DNA of 64,000 nt from Salvator merianae (Eukaryota; Chordata; Lepidosauria; Squamata; Teiidae). Below the pieces are notes generated by a model. That model was not told where the DNA came from, ran no database searches, and saw nothing but the letters and a program-made list of their open reading frames with translations. The stretch spans positions 21,629,765-21,693,764 of the forward strand of contig QVOM02000049.1 in assembly GCA_003586115.2 (NCBI GenBank). The letters are read 5' to 3'. This document shows, piece by piece, positions 45,449 through 56,304 of this stretch (position 1 is the stretch's first letter; each line of letters starts with the position of its first letter). The translations under genes were made by a program, and so were the position numbers.

Positions 45449-47571
45449 GTTCTGCTTGAGAAGTTCCAACTTTGTATTTGATTTGACCTTTTGCCTAAGG
45501 ACAATAAGAAGTGTGTGTCCCTAAATCACCTCAGGCAGAATGATCCTGAAAATCTGATCTGTTAAATATCTTTCTGTAAAAAATGAAGTAGTATCCACAG
45601 GTCCGTAAAACATAGATGAATGCCACAGACATGAAGCATGCAAACAGAAAGTGAATTACAAGAGCTCTTTGGAATGGATGACAAGGATCATAAGATCTTT
45701 AGTGAAAGATGACAGATTTTATAGATCCTGAAGAGCAACTGGGTCATATCGATGCCATTGGGTTCCTACTTGCATTTATTTATTTGCATTCATGAGCTTT
45801 GAGAGGCTGTTTTCATCGAGTGTTAATTTGGCTGGTATTTTGGCACAGTGATTCTATAAAACAAATTTATCTGTATGAAATATTTAAATCCTCCTCAAGC
45901 TGGTTTATAATCTTAGGTTTGAGCAAAAAATAATGTTTTTAATCTTTGGCGCTTCCTGGGCACCTTTATTTTGCATGTGTTCATATGCCACTATAGAAAT
46001 TTAAGGTAGAAATAAGTTGTTGAATTATGTCTGCAACAAGTGGCCCATAATTTCATCAGACATTTTCTCCTTTTGGCATTTCAGTTATTAGTCTGTTTCT
46101 TCTTTCTAAGTTGGGATGTATCTGTGATTTGTGGGTCATTTTTTTGATCCTGCTTTTTATTCATTTTTGCCAAGATAAGATTAAACAATTTGCCAAGATA
46201 AGATTAAACAATTTGCCAGGACATAATTTCAAAGAGAAATTAAATAGTTAAAAAAAACCCATGAGTTTTGCATATTCATGAACGAAAGTTTGTGACCTGT
46301 AGAAAAGAAAAGGAGAGAAGCCCCTTTTTTGTGAGTTTGAGGCATCTGTTCAACTGATTTTTCAGCATCAGAAATACCAAGGGGGGTTAAAATCAACTGT
46401 TTGGCCATCCTCTTGTTATTCACTTTGGACATTGTCAGTATTTTCCGAGAATCTAATCTTTCCAAGATTTTGGGGGCAACTATTGTATTTTTATCAGTGC
46501 TGCAGTACGAACCCTATGAAAAAATTATATAATTTTCTAATTTCATCTGCATTTTTTTAAAAGTCATGGAAATCCCCCATATGTGGTTCTATTCCTGCAA
46601 ACTGCTATGTTAAGGAAATCACATTTCCCATAAAAGAGATTTCCAATTGACCACCATGATTTTTATGGTACAGATTCAGTCAACATCAAGCTGCATTACA
46701 ATAAGGTCACATTTTAGCAACTGCATATAAACAAGATCACATTGATCAAACACATGCTATATTTCACTTACTATATCTTTTTAATACACAGAGCAAATAT
46801 CCTGGTTTCTCCTCAGGCTAAGGTAGCTTAACTTGCATAGGTTCCATTGACATCTCTTGAGAATAGCCCAGTGGTTTCTGTAGGACCTTTCAGAAACAAT
46901 CCAAAATCTGTATCCACCAGGCAGAATAGGATTTGGATGTAGCATGTGTTCCTAATCAGGAGAACCACATCAGTGATGTCAGCATCTCTCACTTGCCAAC
47001 AGCATTCATTGTGTAACCGTAGGTGACACCAATCTTGTAATGGTCATTGCTGCTAGCAGTGACCCCAGCAGTGGTGGTGGTCCAAAGGCAAGCAAAACTA
47101 TACCCTATGCCCACACTTACAATAGTGATTCTACCACTGCTGTCTAGTGTAGCAAAGGGTTCCAGAAATTAAAAACTTTTTGCATATCCAGGGCTTATTT
47201 CTTTGATGATCATGTGATCAAAATAATGAATACTTCCCATGCTTCAGCAAGCTGCAACAGTTAAAGCTGGCGTTTCATTCTCACTTCCAGAAGCATGCTG
47301 TTTCATGTCTCATTGCTACAGCTTTATTTCTGTCGTGAAGTATAGCACACCCGTTAAATATTCTCCTTTTTTGAGATTCCAAAGAGCAACTTGGCAAATT
47401 CATAACACTATCTAGTTCTGGTGAAATGTGAAAGGAACATATGCAGGTCACCGGAATTCTGGAGTGGGAACATGGGTAGTATTGTTGTATTTTACAGTAA
47501 GTTAGGCTGAGCTATTTATCTATCCCCATCTTTTTGATTTGCCGGATATGATTTATGATGACTATTAATAA
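45449..47571. other. Unclassified stretch; possible conserved element at 45760-46080
   Basis: The part 45760-46080 is non-repetitive with wording such as TTGGCGCTTCCTGGGCACC and many AT cores. A tandem 23-mer is noted separately at 46166. Otherwise nothing is recognised. Confidence 0.3.
46166..46211. repeat. Perfect tandem duplication of a 23-mer
   Basis: TTTGCCAAGATAAGATTAAA plus CAA occurs twice back to back (46166-46188 and 46189-46211), followed by a partial third start TTTGCCA. Identity indicates a recent slippage event. Confidence 0.95.
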
Positions 47572-47643
47572 TAGTGGTGGTGGTGGTGGTGGTGGTAGTA
47601 GTAGTAGTAGTAGCAGCAGCAGCAGTAGTAGTAGTAGTAGTAG
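47572..47643. repeat. Trinucleotide array (GGT)n(AGT)n(AGC)n(AGT)n
   Basis: A compound triplet microsatellite in which GGT, AGT and AGC blocks succeed each other. No reading frame of interest surrounds it. Confidence 0.97.
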
Positions 47644-47694
47644 CCATCTCTGGATGCCATACCAAAAGTACCTTAGAAGTACCTTAGAATGGTA

Positions 47695-47905
47695 AGAATT
47701 AATTAATTAATTGCATTTCTATCCCATATACCCAGAGGTCTCAGGATGAGTTAGAATAAAATTAATGTAAAAACAGTTTAAAATGAACTTATTAAAACAA
47801 CAAAAACAGTGGATACAGGAAGCTGTTTCTTTAGCTACGGTAAAGAGATGCATCTTCACCAAACATCTAAGTGTCTACAGTGAAGTGGCTGACAGCATCT
47901 CTACT
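47695..47905 (-). mobile_element. L2-like LINE 3' region
   Basis: AATTAATTAATT is followed by TTCTATCCCATATACCCAGA and GGTCTCAGGATGAGTTAGAA, then the A-rich antisense terminus. The arrangement matches 6136 and 20764. Confidence 0.65.
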
Positions 47906-48114
47906 CCTCATTGATTGCAAAAGGTGACACTACTCGGAAGAGTGCCAAGTCCATTCAAAAGACGTGGTAGATTGTATATGATTAGCATATTAATAAATGC
48001 ATAGTTAATTATAGTTAAATAATAGTACAGTTTAAGTTGGAGAACTCTAATATTAGCAGCAGTTAGTTCAGTTTTCCTAGGATAAAATATGTTAAATGCT
48101 TTTCCCATTTTGCC

Positions 48115-48345
48115 TCATTGTTATCCCACCCTTCTCCACAGGTCCTGGAGCAGCATCTAAACCTCCTGAAACTACAAACATACACTGCAAAAAAAATAAA
48201 ATGCCACAGAATTAAAAGGAACTTTCAAAGCTCATGTTTAAAATTCAAAACTATAAAATAGAACACAACAGCGTCAAATGCAAGTGCTTGGAAGTTTATC
48301 AGAATACCCCTTGCTATTCCCTCTGTATCTTCGCAGAAGGGTGTA
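48115..48345 (-). mobile_element. L2-like LINE 3' region
   Basis: TTATCCCACCCTTCTCCACA followed by an A-rich tract is an antisense L2-like end. Weaker than the neighbouring copy. Confidence 0.45.
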
Positions 48346-48832
48346 TTTTCAGGTTATTTTAAAATGTAGCTAGGGATAGGGATAGCTAAACATCTAAAGT
48401 CTCCAGGTATTCTGCTTCTGAGCATCACTGCAAAGAGGACTGTTGTTACTTACTTCATCACAAGCTTTTTTCGCTGTGGGACCACCAGCCAGGGCTTTGT
48501 GCAGTGATATTAACTTGTTGACCCAGTCCAGTAGCTCTGTAATAGCTACTGCAATGCTTGGAGAATAGAAGTGATGCAGTGACCCTACTCTGTTTGACTC
48601 TGCTCCCTCACGGCTGGTGCACTTAATCAGCACACATCCCATCATAAAGGTAGAGGAGTAAACCCCACACATTTATAGAACTCCAACTCACCTCATGTCA
48701 CACTTTTGGATGCAGCATCAGCAGCCCTGTGTCTTTGGACAGGGGCATTTCCTGTCTTTGAAGAAACATCCCTGGCCAGGAATATAGCAGCTGAGGAACG
48801 CAAATTCCCCGGCTGCAGTGGAAGACGTTCAG
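48346..48832. other. Unclassified non-coding sequence
   Basis: Nothing recognised. Confidence 0.4.
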
Positions 48833-49409
48833 GGCCTTTTCGCACTGCAGAGGTAGACCGTTCTTAAGCGCTAGCTGGAACGGAGCTTTCGCACTGCTGC
48901 GGGCGCGCGCTTCACCCGATCCCAACCACTTCGTACCCGATTCGTACCTGATCCTGAGTAAGGCAAGACAAGTAAAAGCTTGTCTTCATTCCGACCTGCG
49001 CAATGGAGCGAAGATCGGGCACGGTGGTTTCACACTCCCATCCGCGTTTGAAATGGCGGCCAGGCGTAGCTGGCGCGGCTGCGCATGTGTGGTACGAAGC
49101 TTCACACCTGGGTGCAAAGTTTTCACACCCGGGTGCGAAGCTTCACACCCAGGATAGCCCTTTGGGCTTGGCAGCCTAGCTGCCGTTACGAAGCTGGCTC
49201 CGTAATGAGCCCTCTGATTACGAAGTGGAGCTCGATGGTACGGAGTGCGGTACGGAACTAGCGGCTGCCATTCACACTGTTCCCTCTGCTGGTCGGCTTT
49301 GGGTCCGTTTCTCTGGCTGGGAGTGCGAATGGCAGCCAGCGTTCTCCAACTCCTCCAGTCCGAAGCCAACTACTGGGAACGGTCTACCGAGCTCAGTGCG
49401 AAAAGGGCC
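48833..49409 (-). mobile_element. CpG-rich GGCC-ended DNA transposon, copy B
   Basis: The second copy of the family at 20879, in the opposite orientation. Ends are GGCCTTTTCGCACTG and, in reverse, GGCCCTTTTCGCACTG. Flanking TCAG is present at 48829-48832 and 49410-49413, read here as a 4-base target-site duplication (a 3-base TCA reading is also possible). The right-hand 130 bases, inverted, match the left of copy A closely, including the CCGACCAGCAGAGGGAACAG block. CpG density is high and there is no coding capacity. Confidence 0.85.
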
Positions 49410-49746
49410 TCAGTCAGCACGGCACCACTATATTGAGAGTGCTACAAGTGTAGCACACGTCGTAGTGCGCATGTGTCTTCTTCCATGTGACTCCTACCTA
49501 AGCCAGTGGTGGTTAACAGAGCGCTTACCTAAAGCTAATGGGGAGGAGTGAAGGTCCAGTGAAAAGGCTTCCTTTGATCTCCCTGAGCTGCAGAGAGTGA
49601 AAACAAATGTTTGGGAAGATCAAAGGAAGGTTTCCAATTTGAGCCAATCCATGGGCAGTCCTCTGCTAATCCTTCAGCATTGCTGTGAGTTTTCTTACAG
49701 AGTTTGACGTAAGGATGTTTTTCCTTCCTGATTCCCACCCATTTCA
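49410..49746. other. Unclassified non-coding sequence
   Basis: Nothing recognised. Confidence 0.4.
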
Positions 49747-49782
49747 CAGAATCATAGAATTGAGGAGTTGGAACCCTTTGCA
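49747..49782 (-). mobile_element. CR1 LINE 3' terminus
   Basis: CAGAATCATAGAATTGAGGA followed by GTTGGAACCC is the reverse complement of the CR1 end (compare 34815-34912). Only the last ~35 bases are present, a typical extreme 5' truncation. Confidence 0.75.
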
Positions 49783-51929
49783 ATGTTCACAAAAGCAAAG
49801 TTGCATCTAAACGTGATATTTGCAAAGAAGCAATATTACAGTGTCCAGAAAAACAAAACAGTCACCTGTATGGAGTTCTCAATAGGGGTTTTTGAATTGT
49901 CATACAAATTTGTAGATGCTGTTAAAGTTCACTTTTTGTTTTTGATAAATTATGCACTGAGAAGATCAGGCATAATGGGTTTTCAGCATTCCAAGGATTG
50001 CTGAACAAAACAACAGAGCAAGTAAACACCACCACAGACTGCAGAAGCAAGGAATTGTGTAGTCGCATGGATGTGTAGCAGAATGAAAAGGTTGCTGCAG
50101 CATTCAAAATACCTTTGCTCGTGAACAGCTTTATGTAGAAAATTCAGAAATATTTTCAAATCCATGTTTTTGGAAGCCACACAGGAGGCTATTATTATTT
50201 AAAATAAAAGGTAAAATTATCTGTCATAAGAACATCATTAAAAACAGTAGTTGAAAAGAGAACCCCCCTTTTTTGTTAAAAGGCTGGCATCAGTGTGTCA
50301 GTTCAAGATTAGAGTTGATTCTACATTCTGAAAAAAGTTCAGTTCTCTAATATTGAACTACTGTATATTCAGTACATCACAGAGTACCTATTTAAGACTG
50401 AATTGAAGAGTTTCCAAAATCAAACACCTAACTTCATAGTTTTTAATGGGTCTGTGACTGAAAATTATATTTTTGTAAGCTGGGTGCTAACTGATGTCCA
50501 AGTGTGTATATATGTACCTGGGGAGGGTTTTTTTTTCAAATACACTCCTCATAATATGTGATCATTACTTTCAAAAGTATTTTAGTTACCAGTCAGTTGC
50601 CAAAAATTCTTGATTGGACTAGCAACTAGTGACTTATCATACATGAACTCCATCTTTTAATTGTGAGCCAGAGCAAAATTGCCTCAGGGCATTCTCATGT
50701 GCATGTAGAATAGATGAGTTGCTTGTGTGCTTGTACTTTAAGAAACAGAAGATGGAGCAATCTTTCTTTTAAAAAGCATCTTTCATGTTCATCTTAAGCA
50801 GATTATCTTTACTTGCTATCAAAAGACAATACTGCCATCTATTGGCTAACTTGCATTTCTTTTCTGTAAGCTTGGCATGATCTGCACTACAAAGGTGTTC
50901 ACAAAAGATAAATATTTATTTTTGAATTGCCTAATTCTATTTTGGATGCAAGTTTGATTTTTGAAACCCTTGGAGATGATTGCTGTTCGTTCACCCTCTC
51001 AGCTATTAATTTGCTGCCATTAGGAAATGGTCAGAAGAGTGTGGGTAGGAGAAGAAATGGGATATATGAATGCCAGGTGCATAAGGCATGCTACATGCTA
51101 AGGTATGCAGTTCAAGATCAGTTTATTGTCTGAGTTCTGGATGGCATTGGTGTCCTACCTACCTTAAAGAACAGCAGATTGTTCTTCCATAAACATTTCA
51201 GATATCCAGGAGGTAAAACCAGTTCAGTAGTAGTAAATTTTGAAGTGGAAGGAGCTCATAACAGCTGCCAAAGCTGTGCCACCCTAAAGAGTTAAAAAAT
51301 GTAAGCATCTGTGTTGATTAATTAAATACACTTTCTTGCACTCATGCCTCAAAAGTAGGAATAAAGTAATCTAGTTTATTAGAAATGATATTAGTGTGTT
51401 CCTGTTATACTTTCCTGGAAATAAGTTTCATTAAAGTTATTGGTGCCATTTCTGCTCTTGTATAGCTTGCAAAAACAGAGTCATAGCCTTTATATTTTAA
51501 TTAGGAAATGAAAAAGGTGTTCTCTAGTCATGCTTAGACACTGATGACCACATGAATACATACATGCAATCTTCTTGGCAAAAACAGGTTGCCATTATCT
51601 GTTTCAAGCAAAACCACTGAGTTACAGTATCTGTCATGTAGTAGAAACCACATCAAAAAAACCAGGGCTGTACTTGAGTGTTGTCCTCGCTTCTAATGCT
51701 ACCTCAGTTTTAATCTGCAGCAGATAAAAACTTTTAGGATCACTTTATTCATATGCCGGAGCAGGCAGAACCTACTGATTGTCTTGATGTTCAGGAAGTG
51801 GCCTACTGTGTGCTTCCTTTCATTCACCTTCTACAGGATAAAGCATAGTTAAAATTAGAGCTTTGGATAAAGGAAGCTTTTCACAGTTTCTGAACTGCGG
51901 CATGCAGGAAACAGAAAGAATATGAGTAT
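49783..51929. other. Unclassified non-coding sequence
   Basis: About 2.1 kb, AT-rich, without recognised repeats or exons. Confidence 0.4.
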
Positions 51930-52100
51930 TGTTTGTATGTTGTGCTTTCTACAGAATGTTCAAGGCTGTTTACAACTTAACACAAAGAATAAACAAAAGT
52001 ATTAAACCATGCACAAAGGACAATAAAGTTCAAATCAAAAGCTTCGAAGTACATAGTAGTAGTAATAATATATATAAATAACAAAGCAAGAGAAGTCTCT
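51930..52100 (-). mobile_element. L2-like LINE 3' end
   Basis: TGTGCTTTCTACAGAATGTT and CAAGGCTGTTTACAACTTAA followed by an A-rich stretch: an antisense L2-like terminus. Confidence 0.55.
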
Positions 52101-52157
52101 TTCACAGGACCTGTGGCCTGTCTTCACCAACAATCTCTTTTTATACCAGAAAGTGAA

Positions 52158-52429
52158 GGCCTGTTCAGACTTTCCTTCTAGTGAGCATCTGCACACTTAC
52201 TAGAGAAATGCTTCTGCATTTCATGGAGGTCCTAATGATCAGGAGTAGCTACAGCTACTGTCATGGTGCAGAACGCAGCAGGACACCAGCATTTGTATTG
52301 CAAATGCTAGTATCCTGCTGCCATTCTGTTCCAAGACCTTGCAGTGCAGACAGTTGCCATGCTGTGAGGTCTGTTCCATTTTGGAATGTTTGCTTACGAA
52401 CATTCCAAGAAGGAAAGTGCATAAAGGCC
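52158..52429. mobile_element. Inverted-repeat MITE with GGCC ends and internal hairpins
   Basis: The left end GGCCTGTTCAGACTTTCCTT and the inverted right end GGCCTTTATGCACTTTCCTT share a GGCC start and the CTTTCCTT segment. The interior contains a stem of about 19 bases around AGCATTTGTATTGCAAATGC (52275-52320) and a perfect 10-base stem at 52381-52408. The ends resemble the GGCC termini at 20879, 48833 and 57589. No clear target-site duplication. Confidence 0.5.
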
Positions 52430-52548
52430 CATAGTCACTTCTGGGTAGTACTTAGATGGGAGACTACCTGGAAATCCCTGGGTTGTAGGCTAGGGTAGCA
52501 AATTTAAAGGCATTCCAGAAGAAGGCAGCGACAAACCACTTTCATATA
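52430..52548 (+). mobile_element. 5S rRNA-derived SINE fragment
   Basis: GGTAGTACTTAGATGGGAGA, CTACCTGGAAATCCCTGGGT and TGTAGGCT (about 52444-52491) match the 3' half of vertebrate 5S rRNA with few changes. A SINE-type body follows (GAAGGCAGCGACAAACCACT). The fusion is the pattern of 5S-derived SINEs known from squamates. The 5' half of 5S is missing, so it is neither a 5S gene nor a full SINE. Confidence 0.8.
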
Positions 52549-54507
52549 ATAATCACTGGGATTTAAACTTAACCCAAAGGCATTTTTCTCTATATGTTAC
52601 TTTGCACATTTGTATTTTTCTGCTTTCCTGTTCCAGCTATTCCATTCTGCTCATAACTCCCTCAAATTTTTCACTTTCAGTATTCTGAGTTGAATTGCCT
52701 TCCAGTTCTCCCTTGCATGATAGGTTTCTGCTTTTTTCACAGTCAACAAAATTGAGAAATTCAGATCATTACTGACAGTGGAAAACTGGCTGGTTGGGGA
52801 ACTGGTGATCAGAAGCACACTTTACATAATGTGGTGGTTTGCTGGAACAAAACCACCATGTTATATGATGGGTGGTTGTAATACCTTCATACCTTGTGTA
52901 ACATTTTTTACAATATAATTTCAGTTTTACACAGTTTTCTCTGTAACATGGTTTTGCTTTTACACAGTCAGTAAAATGTGATTTTGCTAATACAGTGCAA
53001 AACCGGAACCTTTCCAAAATATAACTTGGCTTCTGATTCTGCTGATTTACATTGGTAGGCTGGGTGCGCTGCGCTGCGCTGCAGCACCCTTGAAGTTACT
53101 TCTACTGCTAGTTCTGTCCCCCTTGAGAATAGGCAGCTTACGAGAGAGTGGGGATTTGGTGGAAATGCTAAACCTTAGGCTAGTACTAGCATCTGCATTA
53201 GCTGTATTACCTTGTATGTACAGCATCAAATTCTCAACTCTTAACTACGAAGATGAGAGGGAAAAGGTTAAAGGATACACATAACCTTTTGAATGTCAGC
53301 AAGATAAAAAGTTAATGGTCACAGAAGGTCCAGACGCTTATATTTGCTCATGCTATATACTGTCTGGAAAAACAGGGACACTGCTTTTTTAAAATAGCCC
53401 AGCGCTCTCACCAAAGCATGTGGCAAAAAAATCCTTCTGCCAGAAGAAATTGGGAGATTGCTGGACACGGTTTCCCCAGCTGATTAAGCCTTTGATCGTG
53501 GGGTGAAGAGGTAGAATTAGTGTTAGAAAATACATAATAAATAACTTGCAGTGAAATGAGAAATAAATGTAGGCGCTTCTCTTTTATAAGAAAAAACAGG
53601 TTATTCATTCTTCTCAAAACATATAGAAAGTAAAGTAATTGGAAGGGAACTGAGCTGAGAAGACAACAACAACAAAAGTTAAAGTATGTCTTTGGCTGCT
53701 CCACCACTACCGTCTATACCAGCAGTAGCCCCAGGGAGAAGGCAAATGTAAAGCTCTACCTGGGAATCTCCCATTTCCGCTAACTGTGCTTTAATCAACA
53801 GCAGGGCCAAGTTCAAGGAAAGGAAGATTTTTTTAGTCAGAGCCTGATCCCTTTCCTTCCATCCTGCATGCCCAATCTATGGGCTTATGGTGTTCCAGAC
53901 CACACCCATAGCGCTCCAGTTGACCAGAATGGGAAAACCAGTCTTACTGTGGTGTTCTTCCACTTGAACTTGGTCTGCAAAAATCAGCAGGTATCTCTCT
54001 TGTAGTAGGATAATCAGCATTCTTACTTTGTAATGAAGGCATACATTTGCTGCAGAGACCAGACCAACAGCCAATAAAAATAGTGATCGTCCTACTTAAA
54101 AAATAAACCTCTTTTAAGATTTCTGCCGCGTAGCCTAAAACGGATGCATGTTTACTTAAATTCCATTTTATCAGTGGGATTTAAACAGTCAAAGTCATCT
54201 TGAACTCAGTGGAGCTTTCTTGCCAGTAAGCATCCTCTGGACAAAACTGCAAATTAAACAAGCATGCATGGGCAGTTCTTTCCCACACTGGTATCTCCTG
54301 TTGCTAAGAAAATGTTATCTGTTTTATACATGCATCCATACTTTTTCGATTAATCTGGCCAACCATATCAGTTTAAGTTAAAATGAAGTAGTCATTTGCC
54401 TAATAAAAAGCAAAGGAATTGAGAACAGCCATAGAGTCCTTTAATTTAGCCTGTTTTTGTCTTTACGTGTGCTTTTCTTCCGGCAGCAACTCATTAAGTA
54501 GGACTAT
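52549..54507. other. Unclassified sequence with a short GC-rich tandem repeat
   Basis: A CGCTG pentamer repeats at 53067-53085 (GCGCTGCGCTGCGCTGCAGC). The rest shows no recognised family or exon. Confidence 0.4.
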
Positions 54508-54620
54508 GTCAATCAATCAATTTATTTTTGTACCACCTTTCCAAATACCACTCAAGGCAGTTAACAAAGTATAAGTAATACAAACTGTAATAATATAATA
54601 GTAACGATGATGTAATACAA
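54508..54620 (-). mobile_element. L2-like LINE 3' end
   Basis: AATCAATCAATTTATTTTTG, TACCACCTTTCCAAATACC and ACTCAAGGCAGTTAACAAAG are an antisense L2-like end close in form to 26125-26290. Confidence 0.65.
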
Positions 54621-55532
54621 GCTTTATATAAAGTAAAGCAAAACAAAAATAGCACCATTTATATGTGCCCGGTGAAGGGTGTGGTAGAGGGAAGCAAACT
54701 CAACTGCAGCATCCAACAGAGATGGTCTTCTCTCAACCCGGTCTATTACCAGTTGCTTAATCTGAGGAATCCAGTGTTTTAAACACTCAAAGCTTCCAGC
54801 GGCAGTCTTGCATTTCAGTGACACTTTCAAAGTTTGATTTCAAGGAACCTGCTTGCAGATGTAAGCCTGCACAGGCAGTTCAAAGAGCTACTCAGTATAA
54901 ACTCAGCTCTCCAAAGCAGTCCGTGAACCTAGTGTATCAAAACAGAGGCTGGGCTGATAAGAAGAGTCTTTCTGCCAAGGGCTGAATGACAGAAAGGTGT
55001 CTTTTAGCCTAAAACACGCCAAAATCTGAAGATGACGTCAGCGTGACCGAAATCAGTTGCTCAAGAGTTTGATGTCATACAAGGGAAAGTGGGGAAGAGA
55101 ATGCCTGTCAGTGAATTCTGTTTGCTTTTGTTGTTCTTAGGAACATCGTTTATGTAACTAAGGTTACTAGTGTTAGTAGGTGACCTTCATTTTGTAAGGG
55201 GATGGCAGCCAGACTTGCTGCTGTCATCATATGCTTATATAGTACTCTGCAACTTGTATGTGGGCGATGGCCCCTTATGGAGTGACTGGTGTTGCTTGGC
55301 CTCTAGAAGGGAATGGTGCCTACTTGCTGCGGCTCTTACTATGCTTTGAGACCGATAGATAAAACTTTGTGATTCTAAGATTTGACCAAGGAATCTCCTG
55401 TGGATTGGGAAAGGGAAGATAGCATGCTAGAACCTGCTGGACTTATTGGAACTCTTTCTGTGATTTAAGACTGATAGATTTTAGGATTTGACGAAAGAAT
55501 CTCAGATAGAGCTTAGATAGACAAAGAGAGTT
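54621..55532. other. Unclassified non-coding sequence
   Basis: A phrase (AGATTTGACCAAGGAATCTC) at 55378 recurs diverged at 55488 (GATTTGACGAAAGAATCTC) with similar surroundings, suggesting an old ~110-base tandem duplication. Nothing else is recognised. Confidence 0.4.
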
Positions 55533-55539
55533 GATAGAT

Positions 55540-55609
<70 letters not shown>

Positions 55610-55634
55610 GCAGGCAGGCAGGCAGGCAGGCAGG
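55533..55634. repeat. Compound tetranucleotide array (GATA)(GAAA)(GATA)(GGCA)
   Basis: Four blocks in series: GATA, about thirteen GAAA units, GATA again, then GGCA. Ser/Phe/Leu-rich minus-strand frames here come from the repeat. Confidence 0.97.
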
Positions 55635-55842
55635 AGGGTCTAGTAGCACCTTAGAGACTAGCAAAGAGAAATAAATTGGTAGCATGAGCTTTCATAAACT
55701 AAGCCTACTTCATCAGATGCATGGAGTGAAGTGCCTTGGGACAGACCTATACAGGCAATCTGTGTGTGTCAATAGCAATAGCGGTGATGAGGTGACAAGT
55801 TCAGTATAGCAATAGTTGTTAAGGCTTTGTGTATGATTAGGG
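55635..55842. mobile_element. Retroelement end, TTAGTCTCTAAGG family, single copy
   Basis: AGCACCTTAGAGACTAGCAA, TAGCATGAGCTTTCATAAAC and CCTACTTCATCAGATGCATG match the arms of the inverted dimer at 28120-28345. Here the sequence continues beyond the shared unit (to about 55842) instead of turning back on itself, so it shows what lies internal to the arm. Confidence 0.65.
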
Positions 55843-55866
55843 GTAGGTAGGTAGGTAGGTAGGTAG
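55843..55866. repeat. (GTAG)n microsatellite
   Basis: About six GTAG units at the far edge of the retroelement fragment. Confidence 0.93.
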
Positions 55867-56304
55867 AGCTTAGAGCCAAGGAATGTGCCAGTGAGAAGAG
55901 AATGTGTTCTTCCATGTTGCCACTATCAGCATCTCACAGTATTTTATTGAAAGGTACTGTGGTAACAAGAGTCGACAAAAGCAATTACCACCTCACCACC
56001 AGCAAGTGGCTCTAGTGACATAGTCATGGAAGGCATGATATCACACAGAGCCATGAAGACTCTTGAACATTAATGGGACGTCTCTGCTTTCTGGAAGCTT
56101 CCATGACTAAACAGGAAATGAATTCCCACCATCTCTTACCAGTTTGGGGTTGCTGAGGAGAACAGGAGAGTCCCACCCCAGGTTTGCTGGGTGAGCCTAA
56201 TGTGAAAGGACTTTACTTCTCCCCACCCCCTTTCTACAGTAGTAGCTAGGACATGAGAAACACAGCCTTGGAGTAACTTCAGAAACTGACTGATTTCTGT
56301 TGAC
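55867..56304. other. Unclassified non-coding sequence
   Basis: Nothing recognised up to the target-site duplication at 56297-56304. Confidence 0.4.

Noticed and set aside
47572..47643. Homopolymeric amino-acid coding repeat
   Set aside because: No surrounding open frame or exon; a plain triplet microsatellite.
52441..52491. Functional 5S rRNA gene
   Set aside because: Only the 3' half is present and it is joined to a SINE body.
55443..55685. Ser-Phe-Leu repeat protein frame on the minus strand
   Set aside because: Produced entirely by the GAAA and GGCA microsatellite units.
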